Shown here one piece after another: positions 33,514 to 42,007 of a stretch of DNA of 43,680 nucleotides. The translations under genes and the position numbers were made by a program. Each line of letters opens with the position of its first letter. Within the stretch, counting starts at the first letter, position 1. The stretch comes from an uncultured Sphingomonas sp. GTDB taxonomy: Bacteria > Pseudomonadota > Alphaproteobacteria > Sphingomonadales > Sphingomonadaceae. The stretch lies in contig CAMLSA010000017.1 in assembly GCA_946482655.1 (NCBI GenBank), forward strand, positions 1 to 43,680, written 5' to 3'. The notes below the pieces were generated by a model. The model was not told the DNA's origin and did not search any database. It saw only the letters and a program-made list of their open reading frames with translations.

Positions 33514-34302
33514 CTAGGCCCCGCCCAGCTCCAGCCGCGGCCGCCGCACACCATGCATCTTATGCAGATAAAGCCGCATATTGGCGATGGCGCGTTCGAT
33601 GTCGGACTGCGGCGAGGGCGGCATCGCGCTGGCCCTTGCCATATGCTGGCACTGCTCGACTTCCCATGGCATGAAATTGAAATCGCCGCCGGCCTCGAGC
33701 ATCCAGATGATCGGATAGGGACGGCCGAACATCACCCCCTTCAGCTCCTCCGCGCCGATCAGATAGAGAGAGACCGTATTGGAATTGCCGGCGGCGAGCA
33801 CCAGATCGGCGACATCGAACGACAGGGCAAGGCAGGCCGGCCGGGCGAATTTGGTGACGCGGAAGCCGAGATCGAGATCGGGACCGATGAAGTCGATCGC
33901 CCGGACACCCTCGCCGCCCGAAAGTTCCGGAATCTCCAGTTCGATATTGGGCCCGGTGAAATCTGCGAGCCAGGCGGTTCCCTTCAGGCGTAGCGGCAGA
34001 TCGTCGAGAAAGCGGGCCTCGTAGGCGTCCATCGTGCGCAACAGCGCGAGCAGCAGGTTGACCAGTTCCTCGGCGCCGCTCGGCGTGGCGACGAAGATCA
34101 CCTCGTCGCCCATCACCTTCCACACCTCGACCGACGGCGTTTCCCCCTCGTCGAGAAAGGCGAAGCCGACCTGGCCCGCGAGCATCAAAGGGAAATTGGT
34201 GAAGAAGTTGCGGAAGGTTTCCAGCCAGCTCCCGCCGTCGGTGAAGCGGGCCTTGAACTGGGTAGAGCCGGCCATATCGACCGACAGGAACAGCCGTACC
34301 AT
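33514..34302 (-). CDS. Class III nucleotidyl cyclase-like protein
   Basis: 262 residues. The opening VRLFLSVDMAGSTQFKAR and the later VEVWKVMGDEVIFVA match the two metal-binding blocks of class III cyclases, with Asp at 9 and 66. The middle is longer and more divergent than in ordinary adenylate cyclases, and the substrate-choosing and transition-state residues cannot be placed by eye, so activity and nucleotide are open. It is soluble. The gene begins 12 bases after a TorF-type porin gene, with AAGGGCGAG upstream, so the two should be cotranscribed. Confidence 0.75.
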   Translation of the reverse strand: MVRLFLSVDMAGSTQFKARFTDGGSWLETFRNFFTNFPLMLAGQVGFAFLDEGETPSVEVWKVMGDEVIFVATPSGAEELVNLLLALLRTMDAYEARFLDDLPLRLKGTAWLADFTGPNIELEIPELSGGEGVRAIDFIGPDLDLGFRVTKFARPACLALSFDVADLVLAAGNSNTVSLYLIGAEELKGVMFGRPYPIIWMLEAGGDFNFMPWEVEQCQHMARASAMPPSPQSDIERAIANMRLYLHKMHGVRRPRLELGGA

Positions 34303-34314
34303 GGGTTCTCGCCC

Positions 34315-35022
34315 TTAAAACGCCACCTTGGCCGAAAGGACAACGCCGGCGCCGCCATTGCGACCAGCCTCCAGTGCGCCCTTGTAATCGCTGTCGACAT
34401 AAGATGCCGAAATTTCCATCGCGTCGAGCTTGTAGGAAAGGCCCGCCGACCAGTCCCACTTCTCGTCGAAGCCGCCATTTTCGCGGCCGATGCCGGCCGA
34501 CAGGGCGAGCGGCGTGCCGCCGATCGCCAGATCGGCGCCGACACCGACATAGAGGTTGTCGACCGCATTGCCCTGGTCCGGAACATAAGCGACGGTCAGC
34601 GTCGTGGAGAGCGGGCCGACCGTCTTGCCGACCGTCCCCTGCAGCTCGACATAATCGACGCCGTTCCCGCCCGGATAGAGATAACCATAGGCACCCAGCG
34701 TATAGTCCAGCCCGGCCAGCGACCCGCCATAGCCGCCATAAATGTCCACCTCGACATTGGATCCGCCATATTCGGCGATAGTCGATGCCCAGAGACCCAG
34801 GAAGAAGCCCGACCGGAAGGCGAGATCGACACCGCCCTGCACCGCCGGCTCGCGGTTGCTGAGGCTGATCCCGCGAAAGCGGTAATCGGAAACGATCGCC
34901 AGATTGTAGGAAGCCTCGATCGCCGGTGACGGCTCCTCGGCCCGCGCATGTGCCGCCGCCGGAACAAGTGCCGACGCCGACGCGATTATTGAAATGATAG
35001 GCCCCCGCATGGCGGTGATCAT
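34315..35022 (-). CDS. TorF family putative porin
   Basis: 235 residues with a signal peptide (to about residue 28, ending AHARA). The mature part begins ASYNLAIVSDYRFRGISLSN, the mark of the TorF/TIGR02001 family of small outer-membrane beta barrels, and continues with alternating strands (VDIYGGYGGSLAGLDYTLGA, GYLYPGG) and ends VVLSAKVAF with the terminal Phe expected for barrels. The transported compound is unknown. ATG at 35022 is chosen (ATG at 35010 possible). A nucleotidyl cyclase-like gene follows directly. Confidence 0.88.
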   Translation of the reverse strand: MITAMRGPIISIIASASALVPAAAHARAEEPSPAIEASYNLAIVSDYRFRGISLSNREPAVQGGVDLAFRSGFFLGLWASTIAEYGGSNVEVDIYGGYGGSLAGLDYTLGAYGYLYPGGNGVDYVELQGTVGKTVGPLSTTLTVAYVPDQGNAVDNLYVGVGADLAIGGTPLALSAGIGRENGGFDEKWDWSAGLSYKLDAMEISASYVDSDYKGALEAGRNGGAGVVLSAKVAF

Positions 35023-35140
35023 GGCCCGCCCGACGATGCTCGTAAACAGACTTTCTCGGTTCCGGCGTTTACGTGGCGCGATCGGTGATTGCCGACGCCA
35101 GGCGCCAACGGCAAAAATCCCCACCGCGGCCATAGACAAA

Positions 35141-35190
35141 ATGCATAAGAATCCAGTAGAATGCATACGAATCCAAATTGGAATGCATTG
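35141..35190. repeat. ATGCAT-centred direct repeats (candidate operator)
   Basis: ATGCAT begins three similar units at 35141, 35161 and 35183. The first two continue with AxGAATCCA, giving 15-base matches (ATGCATAAGAATCCA versus ATGCATACGAATCCA). Spacing is 20 and 22 bases, about two helix turns, as for cooperative binding of a regulator to one DNA face. Confidence 0.55.
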
Positions 35191-35240
35191 GACATTTCCC
35201 CACGGCTCGAGCGAAAATATCGGTCGGGCTATTGGGCTAG

Positions 35241-35286
35241 GCGCGGGGCATCGAGCAAGCGCGGGGCGTCGAGCAAGCGCGGGGCA
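35241..35286. repeat. 18-base tandem repeat, 2.5 copies
   Basis: GCGCGGGGCATCGAGCAA at 35241, a second copy at 35259 with one change (G for A), and a third start GCGCGGGGCA at 35277. It lies about 30 bases upstream of the putative -35 element. Confidence 0.7.
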
Positions 35287-35296
35287 GTCCAGCACT

Positions 35297-35377
35297 GATC
35301 GGCCGCTCCGCGTTGACAAAGGGATGGCCCGGTGTATTTGGAAAAATAAATAGGCGGCGATCGACCGCTCCGGATTG
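35297..35377. repeat. 19-base direct repeats flanking the promoter
   Basis: GATCGGCCGCTCCGCGTTG (35297-35315) and GATCGACCGCTCCGGATTG (35359-35377) match at 16 of 19 positions. The first overlaps the -35 hexamer and the second lies in the leader, so a repressor bound to both could shut the promoter. Confidence 0.5.
35313..35340 (+). promoter_or_regulatory. Sigma-70-like promoter for the TonB receptor gene
   Basis: TTGACA (35313-35318), 16 bases, TATTTG (35335-35340). The -35 is perfect; the -10 is moderate. It lies 53 bases before the ATG at 35394, which is preceded by GGGAGGA. Confidence 0.55.
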
Positions 35378-35393
35378 AAGATGGGAGGAACAA

Positions 35394-37829
35394 ATGCGAA
35401 GATTTCTGAAAGCTTTACTCGCTGGCGGGTCGGTGCTCGTCGCCTGCAGCGGCGTTGCCGCGCAAGACATGTCTGCGAGCGGCGAGGCTAGCGCCGCGCA
35501 AGGCCAAAGCCCCGAAGCGGGCCTTGGGGATATCATCGTCACCGCGCGTAAGCGTAGCGAGACGCTGATGTCGGTGCCGACGGTGGTCAGCGCGGTCTCA
35601 TCCATGGAGCTGGAACGACGGGCGATCGTCAATCTGGATTCGGTCGCGCGGATCGTGCCGCAGCTCATCATCGGGCCGCAGGGCTTTGCGGGCCAGGGCG
35701 GAAACATCTCGATCCGCGGCGTCAACAGCCCGGCAACCAACCCGTTCGCCGATCAGGCGGTGTCGTTCAACATCGACGGCGTTCAGATCGCGAAATCGGG
35801 CGTGCGCCGCATGGTGGAAACGGACATCGAGCAGATCGAAGTGCTGAAGGGGCCGCAGGCGCTGTTCTACGGCAAGAACAGCCCGGCCGGCGTCGTCTCG
35901 ATCCGCACGGCCGACCCGACCAACAGGTTCGAGGCCAGGGCGCGGGTAGGCTATGAATTTCACTCGCACGAAATTCGCACCGAGGGCTATGTATCGGGGC
36001 CGGTGAGCGAGACGCTGGGCTTTCGGTTGGCCGGGATCTATTCCCGTCAGCGCGGCGACATGAAGGAAACCACGCCGGCGACCGCTCCTTTCGACTATCA
36101 GCCCAGCTACGGCCATTCGGCGCGTTCCCGCCAGTTCGGCGTGCGCGGCACGCTGTTGTGGGAGCCGAGCGACGACTTCAGTGCCCGCTTCAAGGTTAGC
36201 TATGGCGAGTCCAAGACGAACGGTACCCAGAACGATACGCAGCTGATTTCCTGCGTCTCGGGCCAGCCGAACGTGAGAGAATCGGGGTCTGTCGGACAGT
36301 GCAGGGCTGGCGGGGAGATCGTCAGCTCGACGTACGGCCGGTTTCTCAGCACGATTCCCGCCACCTTGAACAAGTTCAAGTCCAATGGAGATAATTTTCT
36401 CCACGTCAAGCAAGGCCTCTCCTCGCTCGAACTCAACTATAACCCTTCCGATGAGATCACTCTGACGTCAATTTCCGGCGTCTATGGTAATAATCATGAC
36501 AACTGTACCAACTATGGCGACTATGTCATAATTCTACCCGCCTGTAATCCGGGGCTCAGGGAGCGGCAATATTCCGAAGAACTCCGTATTTCCACGGACT
36601 ATGAGGGTCCGCTCAATTTCACTGGCGGACTTTACTACGCACGGACGAGAGCCGTTTATAATTCGATATTCCTCGTATATGGCGGAAATGTCGACCTGTT
36701 CGGCCCTGGCGTGGCAGGGCCCACGACTCCCTTTCTTGCCAATAATTATATGATGAAGCAGTCCGGCACGGCTTATTCTGCCTTCCTGCAGATGATATAC
36801 AAGCCGATCGACGTTATCGAAATCGACGTGGGTGGCCGCTATTCATATGAAAAGAAGCGTCTCACCAAGCTGCTCAGCAACACCAATTCGTTCATCATCA
36901 CTCCGGCGGACGATGTTCTGGCAACTCTCATCAATCCTCCGAGAGATTCCTGGAACGACTTTTCGCCCGAGGTTACGGTGTCCTATCGTCCGTCAAGCGA
37001 TTTGACGATCTTCGGATCGTACAAGCACGGCTTCCTGTCGGGCGGCTTCAACTCCGGTGTGTCGGTTTTTACACCCACTACCGATCTCAGCTATGATCCG
37101 CAGACGATCAAGGGCTTTGAAGTTGGCGTGAAGTCGCGGATTGGCGGTGTTCTCTTGCTTAATCTTGCGGCATATACCTACAAGGGCAAAAATCAGCAGG
37201 TAAGTAACTATCTCGACGCTATTCTCACCATCAACAACGCGGCGGCGACAAAATATCGCGGCGCGGAGGCCGAGGTAAAATACACCACGCCGCTTGAGGG
37301 CCTGACCCTCAATGGCAGCGTTTCGTACAACAAGGCGACATATTCGTCGTTCCCGAACGCTCCTTGCTATGGCGGGCAAACTCCTGCGATGGGCTGCAGT
37401 TTCGCTCCAGGGTCGACGAACGCGACACAGGATCTCGCCGGACAGACCTTGCCCCAGGCGCCCCGGTGGACTGCGAGCGCGAGCTTCGATTATGAAACGC
37501 CTCTCGGCGGCAACTTGAAGCTCGGCCTGTTTGGCGGAGTCAATTACACGAGCAAACTGAACACCGATGCGGCCAACAACCCGCGTGGCGTCATGCCCAA
37601 ATATGCTCTGGTTGACGGCACGATCCGCGTCGCGGACAGCGATGATGCCTGGGAAGTGGCGCTCATCGGACGTAATCTGACCAACAAGCGGTATTGGATC
37701 TCCTCGACGGACGTTACGTTCTCTGGGTCCGGGACGGGCACCGCGGCGGGCACGCCTGCCGACATTTACGGTGCGATCAGCCGCGGGCGCGAGGTTATGC
37801 TGCGCTTCACCTACAATTTTGGGGGCTGA
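35394..37829 (+). CDS. TonB-dependent receptor
   Basis: 811 residues: signal peptide (ending GVAAQ, about residue 24), TonB box-like GDIIVTARKRSETLMSVPTV, plug with NISIRGVNSPATNPFADQAV and IEVLKGPQALFYGKNSPAGV, then a 22-strand barrel (KHGFLSGGFNSG is typical) ending LRFTYNFGG. No STN domain, so it imports but does not signal through FecR. Such sphingomonad receptors often serve carbohydrates or aromatic compounds as well as siderophores; the ligand cannot be read. Codon use in the middle (36.4-37.3 kb) is visibly less GC-rich than in the rest of the window, hinting at transfer or relaxed selection in loops. Confidence 0.93.
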   Translation: MRRFLKALLAGGSVLVACSGVAAQDMSASGEASAAQGQSPEAGLGDIIVTARKRSETLMSVPTVVSAVSSMELERRAIVNLDSVARIVPQLIIGPQGFAGQGGNISIRGVNSPATNPFADQAVSFNIDGVQIAKSGVRRMVETDIEQIEVLKGPQALFYGKNSPAGVVSIRTADPTNRFEARARVGYEFHSHEIRTEGYVSGPVSETLGFRLAGIYSRQRGDMKETTPATAPFDYQPSYGHSARSRQFGVRGTLLWEPSDDFSARFKVSYGESKTNGTQNDTQLISCVSGQPNVRESGSVGQCRAGGEIVSSTYGRFLSTIPATLNKFKSNGDNFLHVKQGLSSLELNYNPSDEITLTSISGVYGNNHDNCTNYGDYVIILPACNPGLRERQYSEELRISTDYEGPLNFTGGLYYARTRAVYNSIFLVYGGNVDLFGPGVAGPTTPFLANNYMMKQSGTAYSAFLQMIYKPIDVIEIDVGGRYSYEKKRLTKLLSNTNSFIITPADDVLATLINPPRDSWNDFSPEVTVSYRPSSDLTIFGSYKHGFLSGGFNSGVSVFTPTTDLSYDPQTIKGFEVGVKSRIGGVLLLNLAAYTYKGKNQQVSNYLDAILTINNAAATKYRGAEAEVKYTTPLEGLTLNGSVSYNKATYSSFPNAPCYGGQTPAMGCSFAPGSTNATQDLAGQTLPQAPRWTASASFDYETPLGGNLKLGLFGGVNYTSKLNTDAANNPRGVMPKYALVDGTIRVADSDDAWEVALIGRNLTNKRYWISSTDVTFSGSGTGTAAGTPADIYGAISRGREVMLRFTYNFGG

Positions 37830-37847
37830 AGCGGGCAGACGCTCTAT

Positions 37848-37893
37848 CCGGTCCGGTCATGGCCGCAAGGCTTGACCGGGCCGGTTTCAATTT
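37848..37893 (+). terminator. Strong intrinsic terminator after the TonB receptor gene
   Basis: CCGGTCCGGTCA (37848-37859) pairs with TGACCGGGCCGG (37873-37884) over 12 positions including one G-T pair. The stem continues inside as GCC-GCAA-GGC with a GNRA-type tetraloop. TTTCAATTT follows. This is a stable hairpin 19 bases after the stop. Confidence 0.8.
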
Positions 37894-38197
37894 CACCGGT
37901 TCGCAATTCCGGTAAATTCCGGTGGCAGGTCGGCTTCGACGCACTGCCGAAGATCCAGAGCGGATTGTAACCATTTCGGGGAGCCTGACGGGCTCACCGA
38001 GCGGTGTGCTGCCGATATCGAGGCCGGCGATCCTCTTGACGCCCTCTTCCACCGCGCCGTTCCCGTCGCGGCCGGAGGGCGGATCCGCGACGTGGCGGGA
38101 TGCGTCCGGTTCGATGGAATCAATGCGCCGGCCGATTGGGCGAGCGGGGGTCAATCCGGCGCTGTCCGCCGGCCGAAGGGTCAGGGTTTCCCAGCCC
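37894..38197. other. Intergenic stretch without recognised gene
   Basis: About 300 bases between the TonB receptor terminator and the end of the adenylate cyclase gene. Reading frames run through parts of it on both strands, but none has a convincing start, ribosome site or motif. A small hairpin (CCGGCG/CGCCGG, 38156-38172) lies just past the cyclase stop and might terminate it, though no T run follows. It may be the remains of a decayed gene; nothing decisive is seen. Confidence 0.4.
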
Positions 38198-40909
38198 TTA
38201 TTTGGACGTCAGCGTCCAGATGCCATCCCAGCCCGGCCCCGGCGGGGAGGCGGCGAAGGCGCGGCAGCGCTCGACATACATCGCCGAGGGGCCGTCCCCG
38301 GGCATCGCCTCCAGAGCGGCGAGAAAGGCCCGTTCGGCATCGCTCCATTCCATTGCGCGATAGGCGGCAAAGCCCTTCGCATACTGTTCGAGCATCGCGC
38401 CGAGGCCTTGATCGAGTTCGTCGGCGCGATAGCCGAGCGACTCATGCACGCCGACCGGGAAGTCCTTGCCCTTGACCCTGATCAGATCGATCTCACGCGT
38501 CAGCGTGGGATTGGCCAGCCGCGCATGGGTGAATTCGGAATAGAGGATCTTCGAGCCGTAGGCCTTGTTGGCCCCCTCCAGCCGCGAGGCGAGGTTCACG
38601 CTGTCGCCGATCACGGTATATTCCATCCGCTTGATCGAACCGATATTGCCGACGATCACATTGCCGGTGCTGACGCCGAGGCCGATGTCGATCGGCTTCT
38701 CGCCCGCTGCCGTGCGCGTCAGGTTGAGCGCCTTCAATTCGATCATCATCCGGTTGGCGGCGGCGATCGCGTTGTCGGCGTCGTTGGGCCCCGCGAAGGG
38801 CGCGCCGAACAGCGCCATGATCGCGTCCCCGATATATTTGTCGAGGATGCCCTTATGCTCGAAGATGACGTCGACCATCTCGGTGAAATAACTGTTGAGC
38901 ATCGCCACCGTTTCGCGCGCGCCGATCTGCTCGGCGATGGTGGTGAAACCGCGCACGTCGGAGAACAGGATCGAGACGGTCTGGTCCTTGCCGATCAGTT
39001 CGTCCTCGCCCGCCTCCAGCAGCTGATCGGCCACCTCCTTCGACATGTAGCGCGCCATGGTCGAGCGGACGCGCTTCTCGCTGGTGATGTCCTCCATCAC
39101 CAGCATCGAGCCGATCACCGCATCATTGGCATCGATCAGCGGCGCGGCGGTGAGATTGATCGAGGAGGCGTTGCCGTCGGCACCGACCAGTTCGGCGTCG
39201 ACGGCGAGATAGGCCTCGCGATCGCGATCGGTGCGCTCGAGCCGCTCGGCGATCCACGCATTCTTGCCGGTGAAGGCGTCGCGGGCCGCGAGGCCGATCA
39301 GCCCGTCGGGCGCCTTCATCAGCGTGCGCGCGGCCTCGTTGCTGGTGACGATGCGGCTATCCTCGTCAAAGGTGATCACCGCGTTCGAAGTGCTCTTCAG
39401 AATACTCTCGTTATAGTTCTTCATGTAGAGCACGTCGTCGAACAGGCGGGCATTCTCCAGGCACACGGCGATCTGAGCCGAGAAGGCGCGCAGCCGGGCC
39501 TCGTCCTTGTTCGAGAAGCTCGCCGCGTCGCGCTTGTTGAGGATCTGGGTGACGCCGATCCGGCCGCCATGCTTGTCGAAGATCGGCTGACACAGGATCG
39601 AACGGGTGACGAAGCCGGTGGCCTTGTCGACCTCGGGATTGAAGCGGGGATCCGAATAGGGATCGGAAATGTTTTCGGCGATGCCGCTGGTGAACACCGC
39701 GCCGGCGATGCCGCGGTTCGAGGGCAGGCGGATTTCGCGGACGAAATCACCCTCCGCGAACAGCGAGAAGAGTTCGTCGGTCTTGCGGTCGTAGACGAAC
39801 AGGGTCGAGCGTTCGGCGTTGAGCAATTCGGTCGTGGTACGCATGATCCGCGCGATCAGTATCTCCAGCTTCAGCTCGCCGGCCAGATCATTGCTGACCT
39901 CGAGGATCAACTGCTCCTCGCGCAGCGCTTCGAGCATGTGCTGGAAGCCGCGGAAGATGTCCGCATATTCGTCGGTCGAGACGACCTCGAGCTTGACCTG
40001 GTCGAGCTCGCCGCGTTCGACCTGACGCATCCCGTCGATGAGCTGGCCAGCCGAGCGCGACACTTCATGCGCGGTGAGCAGCGCCATCATCACCGAGCCG
40101 AGCATGCAGACGCAGACGACGCCGGCGATCCACACGTAGAAAGGCATCATCATCGACGAGGTCGGCTCGACACCCTGCTGAACGAACATCCGCTGGACCT
40201 TGAAGATGATCGACGCGGCGAAGAAGATCAGCGGCAGCGCGGCGACGAAGATGGTCAGGTAGAGCAGTTTGCTCTTGAGCCGGATCGCGACCAGCTGGCG
40301 CTGATATTGGGGCGGCAACCCGCCCTCCATCGCCTGCGACAGCCGGATGATCGTCGGCACCAGCGTGCGGCTGACGCCGAAATATTCGAAGATGGCGTGC
40401 GTCGGCGAGGCGAAGAACAGGGTCGTCGACGCGAACACCGTCACCTGCCAGGTCTGGTAGCCCGCATCGGCAAGGACATTGGCCAGCGGCAGCGCGATGC
40501 AGACCATCACCGACACCATCGGCCCGTGCAGGAAGGTCACCCGCATGAAGGAGTAGAAGGGCAGGTTGAGGGCGCGGACCACTGCCGCGGCGGTGACGTC
40601 CCGCGGCGGTTTCACGCCGCTGTCCAGCATCCGCAGCGCACGGTCGAGCGGACGAAAGTGCCGCACGATCAGATAGACGTCGCTGAGATTGTAGATCGCG
40701 ACGACGACCGGCATCATGACGATCAGGATGACCCACTGACGCAGCGTCATCTCGAGCCCGAACAGCACCAGCGCCAGAGTGATCACGATCGCGGTGGCGC
40801 AGCCGCCCTGGTAGAGCCAGACAAGCCGCCAGAACAGGGCGCGTGCCGAAGGAGGCCCCGCGACGGGCGCGGCGGCGGTATTGGCCTGGATCGGCTTCAG
40901 TTCGGTCAT
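38198..40909 (-). CDS. Membrane class III adenylate cyclase with GAF and PAS-like regions
   Basis: 903 residues: about six membrane helices in the first 330, a HAMP-like linker (VERGELDQVKLEVVSTDEYA), a GAF domain (LNAERSTLFVYDRKTDELFS, GIAGAVFTSGIAENISDPYS), a PAS-like part (SNAVITFDEDSRIVTSNEAA), and a C-terminal cyclase domain. Catalytic blocks are intact: ILFSDVRGFTTIAEQ (D651), GILDKYIGDAIMALFG (K691, D695) and EYTVIGDSVNLASRLEG (D769, N772, R776). The Lys/Asp pair fits ATP, so cAMP is the likely product. ATG at 40909 is chosen; the frame is open to 41128 but that part looks non-coding. Confidence 0.92.
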   Translation of the reverse strand: MTELKPIQANTAAAPVAGPPSARALFWRLVWLYQGGCATAIVITLALVLFGLEMTLRQWVILIVMMPVVVAIYNLSDVYLIVRHFRPLDRALRMLDSGVKPPRDVTAAAVVRALNLPFYSFMRVTFLHGPMVSVMVCIALPLANVLADAGYQTWQVTVFASTTLFFASPTHAIFEYFGVSRTLVPTIIRLSQAMEGGLPPQYQRQLVAIRLKSKLLYLTIFVAALPLIFFAASIIFKVQRMFVQQGVEPTSSMMMPFYVWIAGVVCVCMLGSVMMALLTAHEVSRSAGQLIDGMRQVERGELDQVKLEVVSTDEYADIFRGFQHMLEALREEQLILEVSNDLAGELKLEILIARIMRTTTELLNAERSTLFVYDRKTDELFSLFAEGDFVREIRLPSNRGIAGAVFTSGIAENISDPYSDPRFNPEVDKATGFVTRSILCQPIFDKHGGRIGVTQILNKRDAASFSNKDEARLRAFSAQIAVCLENARLFDDVLYMKNYNESILKSTSNAVITFDEDSRIVTSNEAARTLMKAPDGLIGLAARDAFTGKNAWIAERLERTDRDREAYLAVDAELVGADGNASSINLTAAPLIDANDAVIGSMLVMEDITSEKRVRSTMARYMSKEVADQLLEAGEDELIGKDQTVSILFSDVRGFTTIAEQIGARETVAMLNSYFTEMVDVIFEHKGILDKYIGDAIMALFGAPFAGPNDADNAIAAANRMMIELKALNLTRTAAGEKPIDIGLGVSTGNVIVGNIGSIKRMEYTVIGDSVNLASRLEGANKAYGSKILYSEFTHARLANPTLTREIDLIRVKGKDFPVGVHESLGYRADELDQGLGAMLEQYAKGFAAYRAMEWSDAERAFLAALEAMPGDGPSAMYVERCRAFAASPPGPGWDGIWTLTSK

Positions 40910-41170
40910 GATGGCAGCCGGGCCGGCACGGGCGTCATGCCGCGTATACCCCTGTTTGCCGCACATCGCCGGTGCCTGCCCGCATTGCGACGTCTCCTCG
41001 ACGGTGATTTGCCGCCGCAGCCGCGCCTTTGTCCAGAAAAGTTTTAATCCGCCATTGCATAACATTATCCAGTATCGAAATACCAAGTATGACCGACCGA
41101 CTGGGATAAAGGCCATGGTCGTCCGCAATGGTCACAATCCTCCACTCAGGTCGACGCCAAGAGAACAATG

Positions 41171-41335
41171 ATGGTAAACCAGAGATGCCGTATCGCGCTT
41201 CCTGCTGATTTCACGGTTGATGGAGTGTCCATCAACGGTGCGATTGGTGATTTGCCGCTGTTCACGGACGATCAAAAGCGCAGCATGGGTATGGACGAGG
41301 ACGAAACGGTCTCCTACGAGCTGGTCGCGTCATGA
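41171..41335 (+). CDS. 54-residue protein coupled to mobA, unknown function
   Basis: A short ORF starting MVNQRCRIALPADFTVDGVS and ending DEDETVSYELVAS. AAGAGA precedes the paired ATGs (41168 and 41171); the second is taken. Its TGA overlaps the mobA ATG as ATGA, so translation of mobA probably depends on it. The product is acidic at the C-terminus with no signal or membrane segment, and no family is recognised. It could be a leader or a small partner protein. Confidence 0.6.
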   Translation: MVNQRCRIALPADFTVDGVSINGAIGDLPLFTDDQKRSMGMDEDETVSYELVAS

Positions 41336-41859
41336 GCCGTCTGCTCGGAGTGGTGCTGGCGGGCGGGCAATCGCGCCGCTTCGGATCGGACAAGGCGATG
41401 GCGATCTGGCAGGGCAAGCCGCTGATCGAGCACGTAATCGATACGCTGCAGCCGATGGTCGACGATCTGGTGCTGGTGGGGCGGGGCCATCGCGGGCTTA
41501 TGTCCATCGCCGATCGTCCAGCGCCCGGGATGGGGCCGCTCGGCGGCCTCGACGCCGCGCTTCATCACGCCGCAGACCATGACTTCCGGAGGGTGCTGAG
41601 CGTGGGCTGCGATACGCCCCTGATTCCCGCCGAGTTACTCCATCGGCTGCGTGAAGCGAAAGGCGCGGCCTACGTCGCCGGACTTCCGGTGATCGGCATC
41701 TGGCCCGCTGCGCTGGCGGTGAGGCTCGACGCGTTCCTGAGCGAGGACCGCAAGCATGCGATCCGTCTCTGGGCCGCGTCGGTCGGAGCCGAAGCGATCG
41801 ACTGGCCCGCGCTCGCCAACATCAATGAAGTCGCCGATTTGGCGAGGCTCGGACCGTAG
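41332..41859 (+). CDS. mobA: Molybdenum cofactor guanylyltransferase
   Basis: 175 residues of the MobA nucleotidyltransferase fold. The GTP-binding start LLGVVLAGGQSRRFGSDKAM is the classical L-A-G-G-x-S-x-R-F-G-x-D-K signature; GMGPLGGLDAALHHA and VLSVGCDTPLIPAELL (metal-binding D) follow. It attaches GMP to molybdopterin to give the dinucleotide cofactor used by DMSO reductase-type enzymes. The protein is a little short at the C-terminus compared with about 190-200 residues. Overlap with the preceding small ORF gives coupled translation. Confidence 0.93.
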   Translation: MSRLLGVVLAGGQSRRFGSDKAMAIWQGKPLIEHVIDTLQPMVDDLVLVGRGHRGLMSIADRPAPGMGPLGGLDAALHHAADHDFRRVLSVGCDTPLIPAELLHRLREAKGAAYVAGLPVIGIWPAALAVRLDAFLSEDRKHAIRLWAASVGAEAIDWPALANINEVADLARLGP

Positions 41860-42007
41860 AATTCCGGTCGCTGCATTCACGCGTGGAGGCGCGTCGCGCT
41901 TCAAAAGCATTGCGCCGCCTAATGTCGCACCTGACGCATCGTCATTTGAAAGCCCAGCAAAAGCAATTACCGTCTGAGCCATAGCCAGCCGTGGCAAGGA
42001 GGGATCA

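Larger units (their letters stand above)
35023..35393. other. Repeat-rich divergent control region (371 bases)
   Basis: No gene is seen. It separates the TorF gene (minus) from a TonB receptor (plus) and holds three repeat sets and a sigma-70-like promoter listed separately. It is more AT-rich than its surroundings in the middle (35130-35190). Confidence 0.7.

Noticed and set aside
33514..34302. Cyclase as part of a Pycsar-type antiphage system
   Set aside because: Pycsar cyclases are next to an effector with a cyclic-nucleotide-binding domain; here the neighbour is an outer-membrane porin and no effector is seen.
37922..41047. Very long plus-strand open frame (over 1000 codons) opposite the adenylate cyclase
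   Set aside because: It is the antisense reading of a gene with clear cyclase, GAF and membrane motifs; its own product is Arg/His/Asp-rich without any recognisable domain, as is usual for antisense frames in high-GC DNA.
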